From the NCBI GenBank assembly GCA_963707965.1, contig CAVPRR010000007.1, positions 310,001-374,000 of the forward strand: a stretch of 64,000 bases of DNA. Reading direction: 5' to 3'. Shown here one piece after another: positions 22,175-31,551 of the stretch. Made by a program: the position numbers and the translations under genes. This DNA comes from VRUE01 sp963707965. Its GTDB lineage: Bacteria; Actinomycetota; Thermoleophilia; Solirubrobacterales; 70-9. The notes beneath the pieces were generated by a model. The model saw only the letters and a list, made by a program, of their open reading frames with translations, ran no database searches and was not told the origin of the DNA. Each line of letters begins with the position of its first letter. The first letter of the stretch is position 1.

Positions 22175-22219
22175 CCCGAGCCCGGCCCGAAGGACGGTTG
22201 ACGGCCCCGCTTCGCCGGT

Positions 22220-23059
22220 TCAGGCGAAGGCCTGGGAGGCGCGGCGGCGCAGGTCCGCGTTGAGCATCCCCGTCACCTGACTGGGGCGCTCGCCCGCGGA
22301 GGGCACGGCGTCGCCGATCAGGCCGGTGGCACGGAAGCCGAAGAGGGGAGCGCTGAAGCCCGTCTCGCGGATCCTGCGGATCAGCCTCACGGCAGAGGGC
22401 GTGTCGGCACCGGGCCCGCAGAGGACGATTGCGGTCGGCTCGAGAGCACGGAGGGCGCGTTCCAGGCGCTCGTCGCCCAGCTCGTTGGAGAGCATCAGCA
22501 CCCGGAAGCCGGCGCGGCGCAGGGCCAGGTCGAGAGCCTGGGCGTGGACGGCCTCGGCTTCCTGGCCGCGACTCGAATCGAGCAGCAGGACGCCAGCTGG
22601 TCGGGAGGCCGCGGAGGCCAGGCGACGGGCGCCATGGAGCCAGCCCGTCGCCCACCGGGCGGCGAATTCAAGCTCAGCCTCGCGGTCCGGGTCGGCGGCG
22701 AGCTCGTCGACCGCCGGCAGCAGGAGCTCCTCAACCGTGCGCTCCAGCGGTCGCACCGCCAGACTTTCCTCGACGGCGCGTTCGGAGGCGTCCTCGTCGA
22801 AGTCCTCGAGGGCTGCTCGCAGGCTGCTGCCGCTGGCCGGCGCCGACTGGCGCTGGCGGGTCAACTCGATGGCCGAGGAGATGTTGCCCGTATCGGCGAG
22901 TGCGTCGCGCAGAGTCTGCAGCTCGACCAGCTCGTAGTTGCGGTGGTTTCCCGGGGTGCGCTTTGGCTTCGGGAAGCCGTAGCGGCGCTCCCAACTGCGC
23001 AGCGTGTTGGGGCTCACGCCTAGCACTTCAGCGGCTGCGTTCGTCCTTATCCCGGGCAT
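22220..23059 (-). CDS. MerR-type regulator with CarH/LitR-like C-terminal domains
   Basis: The 279-residue protein begins with a MerR winged helix (AAAEVLGVSPNTLRSWERRYG, then TPGNHRNYE) of the CarA/LitR group. A helical bundle follows (residues about 75-160) and then a Rossmann-like domain ending GVLLLDSSRGQEAEAVHAQA. The latter resembles a B12-binding fold, but the DxHxxG cobalamin ligand motif and the upstream EH motif are missing (GWLHGARRLAS). Light sensing through adenosylcobalamin is therefore unlikely; it may bind another ligand. Two palindromes upstream (23090-23102 and 23153-23173) are candidate operators. Confidence 0.82.
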   Translation of the reverse strand: MPGIRTNAAAEVLGVSPNTLRSWERRYGFPKPKRTPGNHRNYELVELQTLRDALADTGNISSAIELTRQRQSAPASGSSLRAALEDFDEDASERAVEESLAVRPLERTVEELLLPAVDELAADPDREAELEFAARWATGWLHGARRLASAASRPAGVLLLDSSRGQEAEAVHAQALDLALRRAGFRVLMLSNELGDERLERALRALEPTAIVLCGPGADTPSAVRLIRRIRETGFSAPLFGFRATGLIGDAVPSAGERPSQVTGMLNADLRRRASQAFA

Positions 23060-23152
23060 CTCAGTTTGGAAGTCGACTCTCTGGCTGCGCGAACTCTGTT
23101 CGCCGTGACGACGTCATTCTCCCACCCGAATTCCAGGTTTACGCCGGTTATG

Positions 23153-23173
23153 GACAGATTTCGGAAATCTGTC
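23153..23173. promoter_or_regulatory. Perfect 21-bp palindrome upstream of the MerR gene
   Basis: Arms GACAGATTTC and GAAATCTGTC surround a single central G, about 95 bases upstream of the MerR start. A second, smaller palindrome (CGAAC-TCT-GTTCG, 23090-23102) lies nearer the start. Either could be an autoregulatory operator. The long one could also end the upstream GGDEF-like gene on the same strand. Confidence 0.45.
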
Positions 23174-23270
23174 AGCGATCTTGCAGCGTCTCCGAAACGC
23201 CCCGGCGCCTGTGTTTCGTATTCACGGCCGGCGCTCGGCGTGCCTGGCGCATGCCTGCCGGGTCGTGGAA

Positions 23271-23996
23271 TCAGCCACCCAGAGGGCCCACGCCGACCGG
23301 CTGGCCAACCGCACGGGCTCGCCACATCGCCTCGTCGGCCTTGTGCAGGAGCGCCTCGGCCCCATTGCCATGCTCGGGACAGGCGACGACCCCGGCCGTA
23401 ATGCCAATCCGCAATCCCCCCGCAGCCTCCAGTTCATCCAGCAACCGCAGCAGCCGCTCGGCCATCCGCACGCCTCCGACCGTGGTCTGGTTGGGCGCCA
23501 GGACGCAGATCCCGTCCACCCCGAGCCGGAATGTCTCGTCAAGGAGGCGAACGCTGTCGTAAAGCGCCGCGCCAACCACCGCCAGCGCGGTCTCCTGACC
23601 TTCAGCCTGGTCACCGTTCCGCGTCCCCGGCCCATCGACGTCGAACACGACCAGGCTGAAGGGGTGCCCGTAGCGCTTGTGGGTCTCGACCAGCCGGTCG
23701 AGACGCTCACGCATCTGGCCGGCCTGGTGCAGGTCGGGGTAAGCACCGTTGTCCGGTTTGGCCTCCACCCCGGCGCTTTCCTGTTCCCACAGCGTGCCGA
23801 TCGCCGTCGCGGTCACCGAGCCGAATTCCTCCGCCAGCTTCTGCGCGGCCGACGCGAACAACGCGGAGCCGTCTCCAGCCAGCTCCGCATGCAGCTTTCC
23901 GAGCAGCGCCGCCTGCAGAGCGGACACCTCACGGGCAAGCTTTCCAGCCCGGGAGTCGCCGCGGGGCTCGGCCCACATGGGTGTCTTCGCCTCCAC
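23271..23996 (-). CDS. Degenerate GGDEF-like domain protein
   Basis: The 241-residue protein has an N-terminal helical region (about 1-80) and a C-terminal domain with the diguanylate cyclase fold order: FSLVVFDVDG (metal-Asp strand), a helix, FRLGVDGICVLAPN where GGDEF is expected, and GVVACPEHGNGAEALLHKADEAMWRAR. The signature Gly-Gly-Asp/Glu-Glu-Phe has become GVDGI and the product should be catalytically dead. A retained KADEAMWRAR helix suggests the fold is maintained, perhaps as a nucleotide-binding or regulatory module. The start is ATG at 23996, with a second ATG 18 bases downstream. Confidence 0.75.
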   Translation of the reverse strand: MEAKTPMWAEPRGDSRAGKLAREVSALQAALLGKLHAELAGDGSALFASAAQKLAEEFGSVTATAIGTLWEQESAGVEAKPDNGAYPDLHQAGQMRERLDRLVETHKRYGHPFSLVVFDVDGPGTRNGDQAEGQETALAVVGAALYDSVRLLDETFRLGVDGICVLAPNQTTVGGVRMAERLLRLLDELEAAGGLRIGITAGVVACPEHGNGAEALLHKADEAMWRARAVGQPVGVGPLGG

Positions 23997-24138
23997 GCCT
24001 GAGACCTTGGCGAAACGGGCGGACGGCAGGAGGGGACGATCCCGCTATTTGCGGGGCGACAATTGTCCACGCGCGTTGCACGCTCCGGCGGGGCTGAACT
24101 GGCCGCTGCTCGCAGGGCCCAACCGACCCAGTTGCGCG

Positions 24139-24741
24139 CTACTCGAAGCTGCGGCGACCGGTCAGCGCTTTGCCCAGCGTCACCTCGTCGGCGTGCTCGA
24201 GATCGGCGCCGATCGGCAGGCCGCTGGCCAGCCGGGTGACGCGGGCCCGACCGCGCATCTGCTCGGCGATATGGAGGGCGGTCGCCTCGCCGGTCGTGGT
24301 CGGGTTGGTGGCGAGCACGACCTCCAGGACCTCGCCTCCCTCGAGCCGCTGCAGCAGCTCAGCGATCTTCAGGTCCCCGGCGTCGACCCCGTCTATCGGG
24401 GAGAGCGCTCCACCGAGCACGTGGTAGAGGCCCCGGTACTCATGGGTGCGCTCGATCGGGATCACGTCGGCTGGTTCCTCGACCACGCAGATCGTCATCT
24501 GGTCACGCGAGGGGTCTGTGCAGATCCGGCACAGCGGCCCCTCGGAGAGATTGAAGCACCGCTCGCAGAGCCCGACCTTCTCCTGGACCTCGCCGATCGC
24601 CGCGGCAAGCGACGCCGCCTCCTCCTCCGGCGCGCGGAGGATGTGAAAGGCAAGGCGCTGGGCGGTGCGCTGACCGATCCCCGGCAGTCGCGACAGCTCG
24701 GTTACGAGTCTGGCCAGCGGTGCGGGCCCCTCGGCGTTCAC
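24139..24741 (-). CDS. recR: Recombination protein RecR
   Basis: This 200-residue protein works with RecO/RecF in loading RecA at gaps. It has the helix-hairpin-helix LSRLPGIGQRTAQRLAFH, a four-Cys zinc motif (CERC..CRIC), a Toprim domain (TICVVEEPADVIPIERT, then LKIAELLQRL) and the Walker-like end of the family. The GTG start at 24741 overlaps the ybaB stop by four bases (GTGA). The order dnaX-ybaB-recR is the conserved bacterial arrangement. Confidence 0.96.
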   Translation of the reverse strand: MNAEGPAPLARLVTELSRLPGIGQRTAQRLAFHILRAPEEEAASLAAAIGEVQEKVGLCERCFNLSEGPLCRICTDPSRDQMTICVVEEPADVIPIERTHEYRGLYHVLGGALSPIDGVDAGDLKIAELLQRLEGGEVLEVVLATNPTTTGEATALHIAEQMRGRARVTRLASGLPIGADLEHADEVTLGKALTGRRSFE

Positions 24742-25061
24742 ATTCCCGGGAGGCCGCCGGTGATCCCACCCATCTTCGAGCTGGCCAGGTCCTGAGCGGC
24801 GCGCAGCGCCTCGTTGACGGCAGCCTGAACCATGTCGGAGAGCAGCTCCGCCTCCACCGGGTCGATTGCCTCCGGATCGATTGCGATCTCGCGCAGGGTG
24901 AGATCGCCGCCCATCTTCACCTTGACCATGCCGCCGCCGGCACTGGCCTCGACGACCTCGTCCTTGAGCTGCTCCTGCGCCTGCAGCATCTCCTGCTGCA
25001 TCTGCTGCGCCTGTTTCATGAGGGCGTTCATGTCGAAGCCCCCGGGCCCTCCTCGCGTCAC
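24738..25061 (-). CDS. ybaB: YbaB/EbfC family nucleoid-associated protein
   Basis: The 107-residue product has the family core MNALMKQAQQMQQEM followed by VKVKMGGDLTLREIAIDPEA. Relatives are dimeric tweezer-shaped DNA-binding proteins. The GTG at 25061 directly follows the dnaX stop and has a strong GGAGGAGG ribosome binding site inside the end of dnaX, so it is preferred over the ATG ten codons later. It is embedded between dnaX and recR. Confidence 0.95.
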   Translation of the reverse strand: MTRGGPGGFDMNALMKQAQQMQQEMLQAQEQLKDEVVEASAGGGMVKVKMGGDLTLREIAIDPEAIDPVEAELLSDMVQAAVNEALRAAQDLASSKMGGITGGLPGM

Positions 25062-26828
25062 CTAAACCTCCTCCGCGTCGAACTCGCTCTTGATGCGCTC
25101 CACAAGGGCCGCCGCGTCGACCGCCTGCCCTGCACCCGCATTGCCGGAGTCCGCCTCGCCGTCGAGCACGGCGTAGACGAGACGCAGCCGCTCCCCCAAC
25201 ACAGTCTCCAGCGCCTCCTCCACAAGTTGGCGCTTGTCCGGCGCCTCGGCCTTGCGCTTGTTGAACGTGTGGGCTGCGGGAAAGCCAACCGTCACGATCC
25301 GCGCTGCGGCATCGACAGCGACCGGACGCGCCCCCTCGAGCGTTGCGGCAAGAGCGGGTGCGCCCTGCAACAGCTGGTCGAGCACCGCGGGCCAAATCCG
25401 AACGATCTGCTCGAGATCGAGCTCGGAAGTTGGCTCTCCGGGCTTCTGCGGCTCAGGCTCCTGCGGCTCGGGCTTCTGCGGCTCGGGCTCCTGCGGCTCG
25501 GACTCCTGCGGCTCGGATGGAGTCGATTCCTGCTCGGCCGGGGCGGGGTCTGCCGCGGGTGGCGTGGGGGAAGGTGGCTCGCCCACCGGTGAGTCCGCTC
25601 GGACGTCCTCCTCCCGCGACAGGGCCCGCGGCCCGCCGCCCTCGTCCCTGTCGCCCGACAGGGCCCGCGGCCCGCCGCCCTCGAGGCGCTCGATGCGGCG
25701 CAGGAGGCCCTCGGTGGACGGGTCGAGGTCGGGACGCGCCGCCTTGAGGAGCGCGATCTCAATTGCCATTCGGGCGTCGTCGCCCTCCCGAATCGCGGTC
25801 AGGGCCGCAGCCAGCTCGTCGATCGTCCTGACCAGGGCCGCCGCGCCAATCGCACCCGCCTGGGCGGCGAGGCGATCGGCATCGGTTGCCGTGACCACAA
25901 AGGTGTTGGGAACCTCCCCGACGGTTTGAGTCACGAGCAGATGGCGGAGATGGGCGAGCAGGTCGCGGGCGAACTGGGCCGGATCGCGCCCCGCGCGGGC
26001 CATCTTCTCAACCTCCAGCAGGGCGCCCTTCGGATCCTCGGCAACGACCGCATCGACCACTCCGAACAGCAGATCGGCGTCCGGCGCTCCCAGCAACTCC
26101 AGCACCGCGTCCAGATCGATCTTCTTGCCGCCGAAGGCGACCATCTGGTCGAGCGTGCCGAGCGCGTCGCGGAAGCTGCCCGACGCAGCGCGAGCGATCA
26201 TCGCCACCGCACCGTCATCAACATCGATCTTCTCCGCACCGGCGACCCGGTTGAGCACCTCTGAGATCTGCTCCAGGGAGGGCCGCTGAAAGTCGAATCG
26301 CTGGCAACGGTCGGCAATCGTCGGCATCACCTTGTGCGCCTCGGTGGTGGCGAGGACGAAGACGGTGTTCGGCGGCGGCTCCTCCAGGGTCTTCAGAAAG
26401 GCGTTCCAGGCCTCCTTGGTGAGCATGTGAGCCTCGTCGAGGATGTAGACCTTCCAGTGGCCCCCGGCCGGGGCGTAGGCGACGCGCTCACGCAGGTCGC
26501 GAATGTCGTCGACCGAGCGGTTTGAGGCCGCGTCCATCTCGATTACGTCAATCGAGATGCCGGCTGCGATCGTCAGGCAGGACTCGCACTCGCCACAGGG
26601 CGTCACGGTCGGCCCGCCGCGCTCGCAGTTGAGCGAGCGGGCGAGGATCTTCGCCATCGAGGTCTTGCCGGTGCCGCGCGAACCGACGAAGAGGTAGGCG
26701 TGGTGGATCTTGCCGTGCTCGACCGCGTTGCGCAGGGTGCGGACGACATGCTGCTGGCCGACCACCTCGTCGAAGGAGCCGGGCCGGTGGCGGCGGTAGA
26801 GGGAGATCGAGTCGCTGGACGACGGCAC
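25062..26828 (-). CDS. dnaX: DNA polymerase III subunit gamma/tau
   Basis: This 588-residue clamp-loader ATPase has a Walker A GSRGTGKTSMAKILA, a zinc module (CGECESCL), Walker B VYILDEAHML and sensor motif SGSFRDALGTLDQ. A Pro/Glu-rich linker (about 375-470) separates the AAA+ core from the tau-like C-terminal domain. The linker contains a duplicated EGGGPRALS segment and several EPQ(E/K)PEPQ units, encoded by direct DNA repeats at 25617-25683 and 25437-25510. The start is GTG at 26828. It leads the dnaX-ybaB-recR operon. Confidence 0.96.
   Translation of the reverse strand: MPSSSDSISLYRRHRPGSFDEVVGQQHVVRTLRNAVEHGKIHHAYLFVGSRGTGKTSMAKILARSLNCERGGPTVTPCGECESCLTIAAGISIDVIEMDAASNRSVDDIRDLRERVAYAPAGGHWKVYILDEAHMLTKEAWNAFLKTLEEPPPNTVFVLATTEAHKVMPTIADRCQRFDFQRPSLEQISEVLNRVAGAEKIDVDDGAVAMIARAASGSFRDALGTLDQMVAFGGKKIDLDAVLELLGAPDADLLFGVVDAVVAEDPKGALLEVEKMARAGRDPAQFARDLLAHLRHLLVTQTVGEVPNTFVVTATDADRLAAQAGAIGAAALVRTIDELAAALTAIREGDDARMAIEIALLKAARPDLDPSTEGLLRRIERLEGGGPRALSGDRDEGGGPRALSREEDVRADSPVGEPPSPTPPAADPAPAEQESTPSEPQESEPQEPEPQKPEPQEPEPQKPGEPTSELDLEQIVRIWPAVLDQLLQGAPALAATLEGARPVAVDAAARIVTVGFPAAHTFNKRKAEAPDKRQLVEEALETVLGERLRLVYAVLDGEADSGNAGAGQAVDAAALVERIKSEFDAEEV
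25437..25683. repeat. In-frame direct repeats within the dnaX linker
   Basis: A unit of about 27 bases (core GACAGGGCCCGCGGCCCGCC) occurs twice at 25617-25645 and 25657-25683. A 12- to 18-base unit encoding EPQ-P occurs about five times at 25437-25510. All keep frame and lie in the disordered linker, so length changes would be tolerated. Confidence 0.75.
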
Positions 26829-26945
26829 TCACGCCAGTCTATCTGCGGCCCGGCGCCGTTCTCGCCGGCTCGGGGCCGTTCTGTGGCGTCCCTGGTTTCC
26901 GCTGCGCGGCACCAAGGACGCCACACCGACCGATACCGTGCCCGC

Positions 26946-28415
26946 GTGCCAACGGGCGCCCGTAACTGGTTCACGCCAGCCGCCTGGACCGCCGCCGTCG
27001 CTGCGGTCCTACTGCTCCTCTTCCCGCTCGGCTTCCCAAACTACGACACGATCTACGCGCTGGTCTGGGGCCGCGAACTCGCTCACGGGATGAGTCCCGA
27101 CTACGGCGCGGCCCTGCCCCCCACCCCGCACCCGCTCGCGGATCTGCTGGGAGCCGTGACAACTCCGCTGGGCGGCGGGGCAATCGGAGTGACGATGACG
27201 ATCGCCTACATCTCGCTGGGGCTGATCGGCTACCTCGTCTACCGGCTGGGGGCCCTCTGGTTCGACCGGCCCATCGGGGCGGTGGCAGCGCTGATCGTCC
27301 TCACCCGCGCCCCCTACCTCTCCAACGGCCTGCGCGCATATGTCGATCTTCCCTACATCGCGCTCGTCCTGGGGGCGCTGGCCATCGAGACGAGGAGGAA
27401 GCGCGCCGGCTGGCCGGTCCTTGCTCTGCTCGCCCTGGCCGGCCTCCTGCGCCCCGAGGCCTGGCTCTTCTCCCTTGCCTACCTCGGCTACCTGGCGCTT
27501 CCTCCACCCCCCGCCGGCGGGTCGGCAGACCGCCGTCTCAGGCTGGACCTCTCGGCTCTCCGGTGGGGCTGCTGGTTTGGACTTGGCGCGCTCGCGGTTG
27601 CGGCGCCGGTGCTCTGGGCGCTGTTCGACTGGGTCACCGCCGGCAGCCCCACCTATTCGCTCACCGGCACGCGGGAGACCGTCGACACGCTGGCGCGCCA
27701 GACGGGACCGGTCGACCTCGTCCTCTACGGTCCGCGGCGGCTCGGGGAGGTCCTTCAGTGGCCGGGAATGGTTGGTGCCGCCGGAGGGGTCGTCCTCGGC
27801 CTCGCCTTCCTGCGGCGCCGCAGCGCGATCGGGGTTGCGGGTGCAGCGCTCGCCCTCGCCGCCTTCGCCGCCCTCGCCTGCGCCGGCCTGGCGATCATCC
27901 CTCGCTACACGATGCTGGCCGCCGCACTACTGGCCGTCTTCGCGGCGCTCGCCCTGCTCGGCTGGCGGCTGCTCGAACCCGGCCATCCCTGGCGCTGGGT
28001 CTGGCAGGCCTTCGCCGCGGTCGTGGCGCTGATGTTCGTCGTCTGGGCGCCGAACCAGTACGACCTGCTCGCGCGCGTCCACAGCGACCTGACCAACCAG
28101 GGTGAGATCGAGTCCGACCTCGGTCGCCTTGCCGACTCCGGCGCCTTCCAGCCGCTGTGCCTCCCGATCTCGGTTCCCAACCACCGTGCCATCCCCCGTC
28201 TCGCCTTCGACCTCGACGTGCGACCGTCGCAGGTCATCAGCTCCTCCGAGCAGCGCCAGCCCCGCCGCGGTTACTTCCTCAACCCTGCGGGGCCCTTTGT
28301 GATCCACAACTTCATCCTCGATCCAAACGACCCCGCTCGCTTCGCGACCACCGTCCCCCGCGGCTTTCACCGAGTGGCCCACACCGAGTTCTGGGTCCTC
28401 TACAGCCGCTGCTGA
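26946..28415 (+). CDS. Polytopic membrane protein, possible GT-C type glycosyltransferase
   Basis: The 489-residue protein has around ten hydrophobic segments, a large first extracytoplasmic loop (YDTIYALVWGRELAHGMSPD) and a soluble C-terminal domain of about 120 residues (FQPLCLPISVPNHRAIPRLA). The PNYDTIYALVWGREL start resembles the acidic first loop of GT-C mannosyl/arabinosyl transferases that use polyprenyl-phosphate sugars. There is no clear DD/DE catalytic signature, so the assignment is tentative. The GTG at 26946 starts just before the first membrane helix. It is divergent from dnaX. Confidence 0.75.
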   Translation: MPTGARNWFTPAAWTAAVAAVLLLLFPLGFPNYDTIYALVWGRELAHGMSPDYGAALPPTPHPLADLLGAVTTPLGGGAIGVTMTIAYISLGLIGYLVYRLGALWFDRPIGAVAALIVLTRAPYLSNGLRAYVDLPYIALVLGALAIETRRKRAGWPVLALLALAGLLRPEAWLFSLAYLGYLALPPPPAGGSADRRLRLDLSALRWGCWFGLGALAVAAPVLWALFDWVTAGSPTYSLTGTRETVDTLARQTGPVDLVLYGPRRLGEVLQWPGMVGAAGGVVLGLAFLRRRSAIGVAGAALALAAFAALACAGLAIIPRYTMLAAALLAVFAALALLGWRLLEPGHPWRWVWQAFAAVVALMFVVWAPNQYDLLARVHSDLTNQGEIESDLGRLADSGAFQPLCLPISVPNHRAIPRLAFDLDVRPSQVISSSEQRQPRRGYFLNPAGPFVIHNFILDPNDPARFATTVPRGFHRVAHTEFWVLYSRC

Positions 28416-28515
28416 CGCAACACAGCCGAGGGATTGACCCGCCGCCTGTGGGAAATCCTGCGCCGGGCCCAGCCGACCGCCTCCGCCCGCGACGCTGTCG
28501 TGCGAGCATCAGGGC

Positions 28516-29402
<887 letters not shown>

Positions 29403-29406
<4 letters not shown>

Positions 29407-30191
29407 GCGGCGGCAACGTCCGCTTGCGGCGGCTCGAACCCGCGGCGATCGGCGGTGTGATGAGCCGTGAGCTCGCCAACTTCCGCACCTACTGGAGGGG
29501 GACGACCTTCTCCAGCGTGCTCGAACCGATCGTCTACCTGCTCGCCTTCGGGCTCGGCCTCAGCGCAACCCTGGTCGACGAAGTTGCCGGCGTCCCCTAC
29601 GTGCAGTACGTCGGCACCGGCATGGTCGCCACCGCGGTGATCTTCTCCAGCGCCCTGCCGGCGATGTTCGGCACCTTCGTCAAGCACCGCTTCCAGAACA
29701 CCTACGACGCGATCCTCGCCGCCCCGGTCGACGTCGAGGAGCTGGTCAGCGCCGAGATGCTCTGGATCGGCGGGCGCGCCAGCGTCTACGGCTGCGTGCC
29801 GCTGCTGGTGACGCTCCTCTTCGGCCTCGACCCGGCCCCGGGCATGCTGCTGACGCCGCTCTTCTGCCTCGCCACGGCGCTCGGCTTCGCCGGCTTCGGC
29901 ATCGCGGTGGCGGCAACCGTCGCCAAGATCGACCAGTTCAACTACGTGACGGCGCTGTTCGTCACCCCGCTCTTCCTCGTCTCCGGCGCCTTCTTCCCGA
30001 TCGACGAACTTCCCCAGGGCGTCCAGGTCGCCGCCCAGCTCAACCCCCTGCACCAGCTCGTCGAACTGGTCCGCGGCGGCGCCTTCGGCTACGACCCGAT
30101 CGACCTCGTCCGATTCGCCGGCCTCGTTGGCTTTGCTTTCGTCATGTGGCGGATCGCGGTCAGCCGGATGACGGCGCGCTTGATCGACTGA
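29403..30191 (+). CDS. ABC-2 type transporter permease
   Basis: The 262-residue protein has six membrane segments and the NodJ/DrrB pattern (FFPIDELPQGVQVAAQLNPL near the C terminus). It pairs with the upstream ATPase to make a homodimeric-type exporter. It starts with GTG at 29403 inside the ATPase stop (GTGA). A membrane protein of unknown function follows after 25 bases. Confidence 0.93.
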
Positions 30192-30216
30192 GGTGCCGCG
30201 GTAGGCTGCCGCCGCG

Positions 30217-31191
30217 ATGTCAGGCGGCTTCAAGCGCTCGTCTCGATTCGGGATCCTTGGCGTCTTCGTCGTTGCGGGGATCTGCGCGGCGATCGGGCTG
30301 ACGCTTGGCAGCGGCGAAGCGAACCCAAAGCTCGCCCTGGGTCTGATCTTCGGCGTTCTTGCGGTCTTCTTCGTCATCCTCTTCGCCCTCCAACGCGCCG
30401 ATCTCGACCGGGTCTCAGGCGCCGACGCACGCGGAAGCTCTCGCGCCGCCGCCGAAGGCGGTCGCGAGATCGACAACCCGACAACGATGCGCGAGGCCGA
30501 CCTCTGGGCGGCGATGGCGGTCTCGCCAATCGATGCCGAGGCGGTCAGGGCGCGCAGCGAGATGTGGGAGGCCGGGCGGCGCAGCCTGCGGCTGGGGATG
30601 GTGGTGACGCTGCTGATCTTCCTCACGGTGCCGGCGATGTACCTGTTCGAAAGCTTCGTGCCGCTGCTGATCGGCGGGCCGCTGATCGTCCTTGCGGCGC
30701 TCTGGGGGAGCATCCGCGCGTTGATGCCCGGCGGTGAGCTGGAGCGCGGCTACGACAACGTCGGCAGGGCGATGGCGCCGCTCGGCCTGGCCGTGACCGA
30801 GCGGCCCACGGTCAGCATCGAGATGCGCGAGCCGGTGACGCCCCGCATGGGGCCGAAAATCCGCGGCGCCCTGGTGCTCAGCGGCGAACGCAACGGGCGC
30901 CCTGTCTCGGTCCGCGTCGGCAGCGGCGAGACGGGCAGCCACAGCGAGGTCTCGGTGGTGGCGGCTACGGCGCCCGAGTTCAGCGCCAAGTCCCGCGACG
31001 GCCGCGTGCGACCCGCCGACGGCACACCGGAGAACCTCGTCGCCGCGCTGAAGGACGTGCCGAACTCGACCCGCTGGAAGAAGGTGACGGTCGAGGGCGG
31101 CCCTGACGGAATCGTCGTCGCCCGCAAGGGCGGCGGGCAATCGGACTGGCTCTGCGACCTCTGGCTCGCCGAACGGCTGGCGGAGTGCTGA
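30217..31191 (+). CDS. Membrane protein of unknown function
   Basis: The 324-residue protein has two membrane helices near the N terminus (FGILGVFVVAGICAAIGLTL; LGLIFGVLAVFFVILFAL), a cytoplasmic stretch, two further helices (MVVTLLIFLTVPAMYLF; VPLLIGGPLIVLAALWG), and a C-terminal soluble domain of about 150 residues ending in a beta-rich DGIVVARKGGG. I recognise no family. It follows the ABC exporter closely and could be an accessory protein, but this rests only on position. Confidence 0.75.
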   Translation: MSGGFKRSSRFGILGVFVVAGICAAIGLTLGSGEANPKLALGLIFGVLAVFFVILFALQRADLDRVSGADARGSSRAAAEGGREIDNPTTMREADLWAAMAVSPIDAEAVRARSEMWEAGRRSLRLGMVVTLLIFLTVPAMYLFESFVPLLIGGPLIVLAALWGSIRALMPGGELERGYDNVGRAMAPLGLAVTERPTVSIEMREPVTPRMGPKIRGALVLSGERNGRPVSVRVGSGETGSHSEVSVVAATAPEFSAKSRDGRVRPADGTPENLVAALKDVPNSTRWKKVTVEGGPDGIVVARKGGGQSDWLCDLWLAERLAEC

Positions 31192-31295
31192 GCAGGGCGC
31201 TGCAGATCACCCGCAGCCGCCCCTGGGGGGGTGGATGGACCGTGCATCCGCCTTCGAAGCGAGGCCCCCGGGCGTGTCCGTCGCATTTGGCTCGA

Positions 31296-31390
31296 GCCGG
31301 GCTCACCTGCGGCACCCGCGGCATCCGCTTAAGGCTGCTTCCTTCCGGACCTGACCTGATTCACGTGCCCACGTCGCGCAGGACCCGGCC
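31296..31390 (-). ncRNA. ffs: Signal recognition particle RNA (4.5S, small bacterial type)
   Basis: On the minus strand the sequence contains the universal SRP domain IV core, GGTCAGGTCCGGAAGGAAGC followed by AGCC, with its symmetric and asymmetric loops. The flanks pair as one long helix (GCCGGGTC-CTGCG with CGCAG-GTGA-GCCCGGC), which sets approximate ends. The size, about 95 nt, fits the Alu-less form of actinobacteria. It lies upstream of the dnaX operon on the same strand, though 4.4 kb away. The spacer 31391-31551 shows nothing else. Confidence 0.9.
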
Positions 31391-31551
31391 GTCAATGCCG
31401 CCTGCGGCGCACTGACCCCGAAGGCCAGCCCCTCAGAACGGAATTCGGCCCCGCTATAGCGGATTGCGGGTTACAGGGCACCGCTGATTCCCCGCCTAGC
31501 ACGGTCCAGCGTGGATCCTACCCTGCCGCGGCCATAGGATCGACCCCCCTC

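Noticed and set aside
23090..23102. SOS-box-like CGAAC-TCT-GTTCG upstream of the MerR gene
   Set aside because: The half-sites GAAC and GTTC are separated by three bases instead of four, so it does not fit the LexA consensus; kept only as a possible operator for another protein.
25437..25683. Short regularly spaced repeats, considered as a CRISPR array
   Set aside because: The repeats are in frame within dnaX and encode a Pro/Glu linker; there are no unique spacers and no cas genes.
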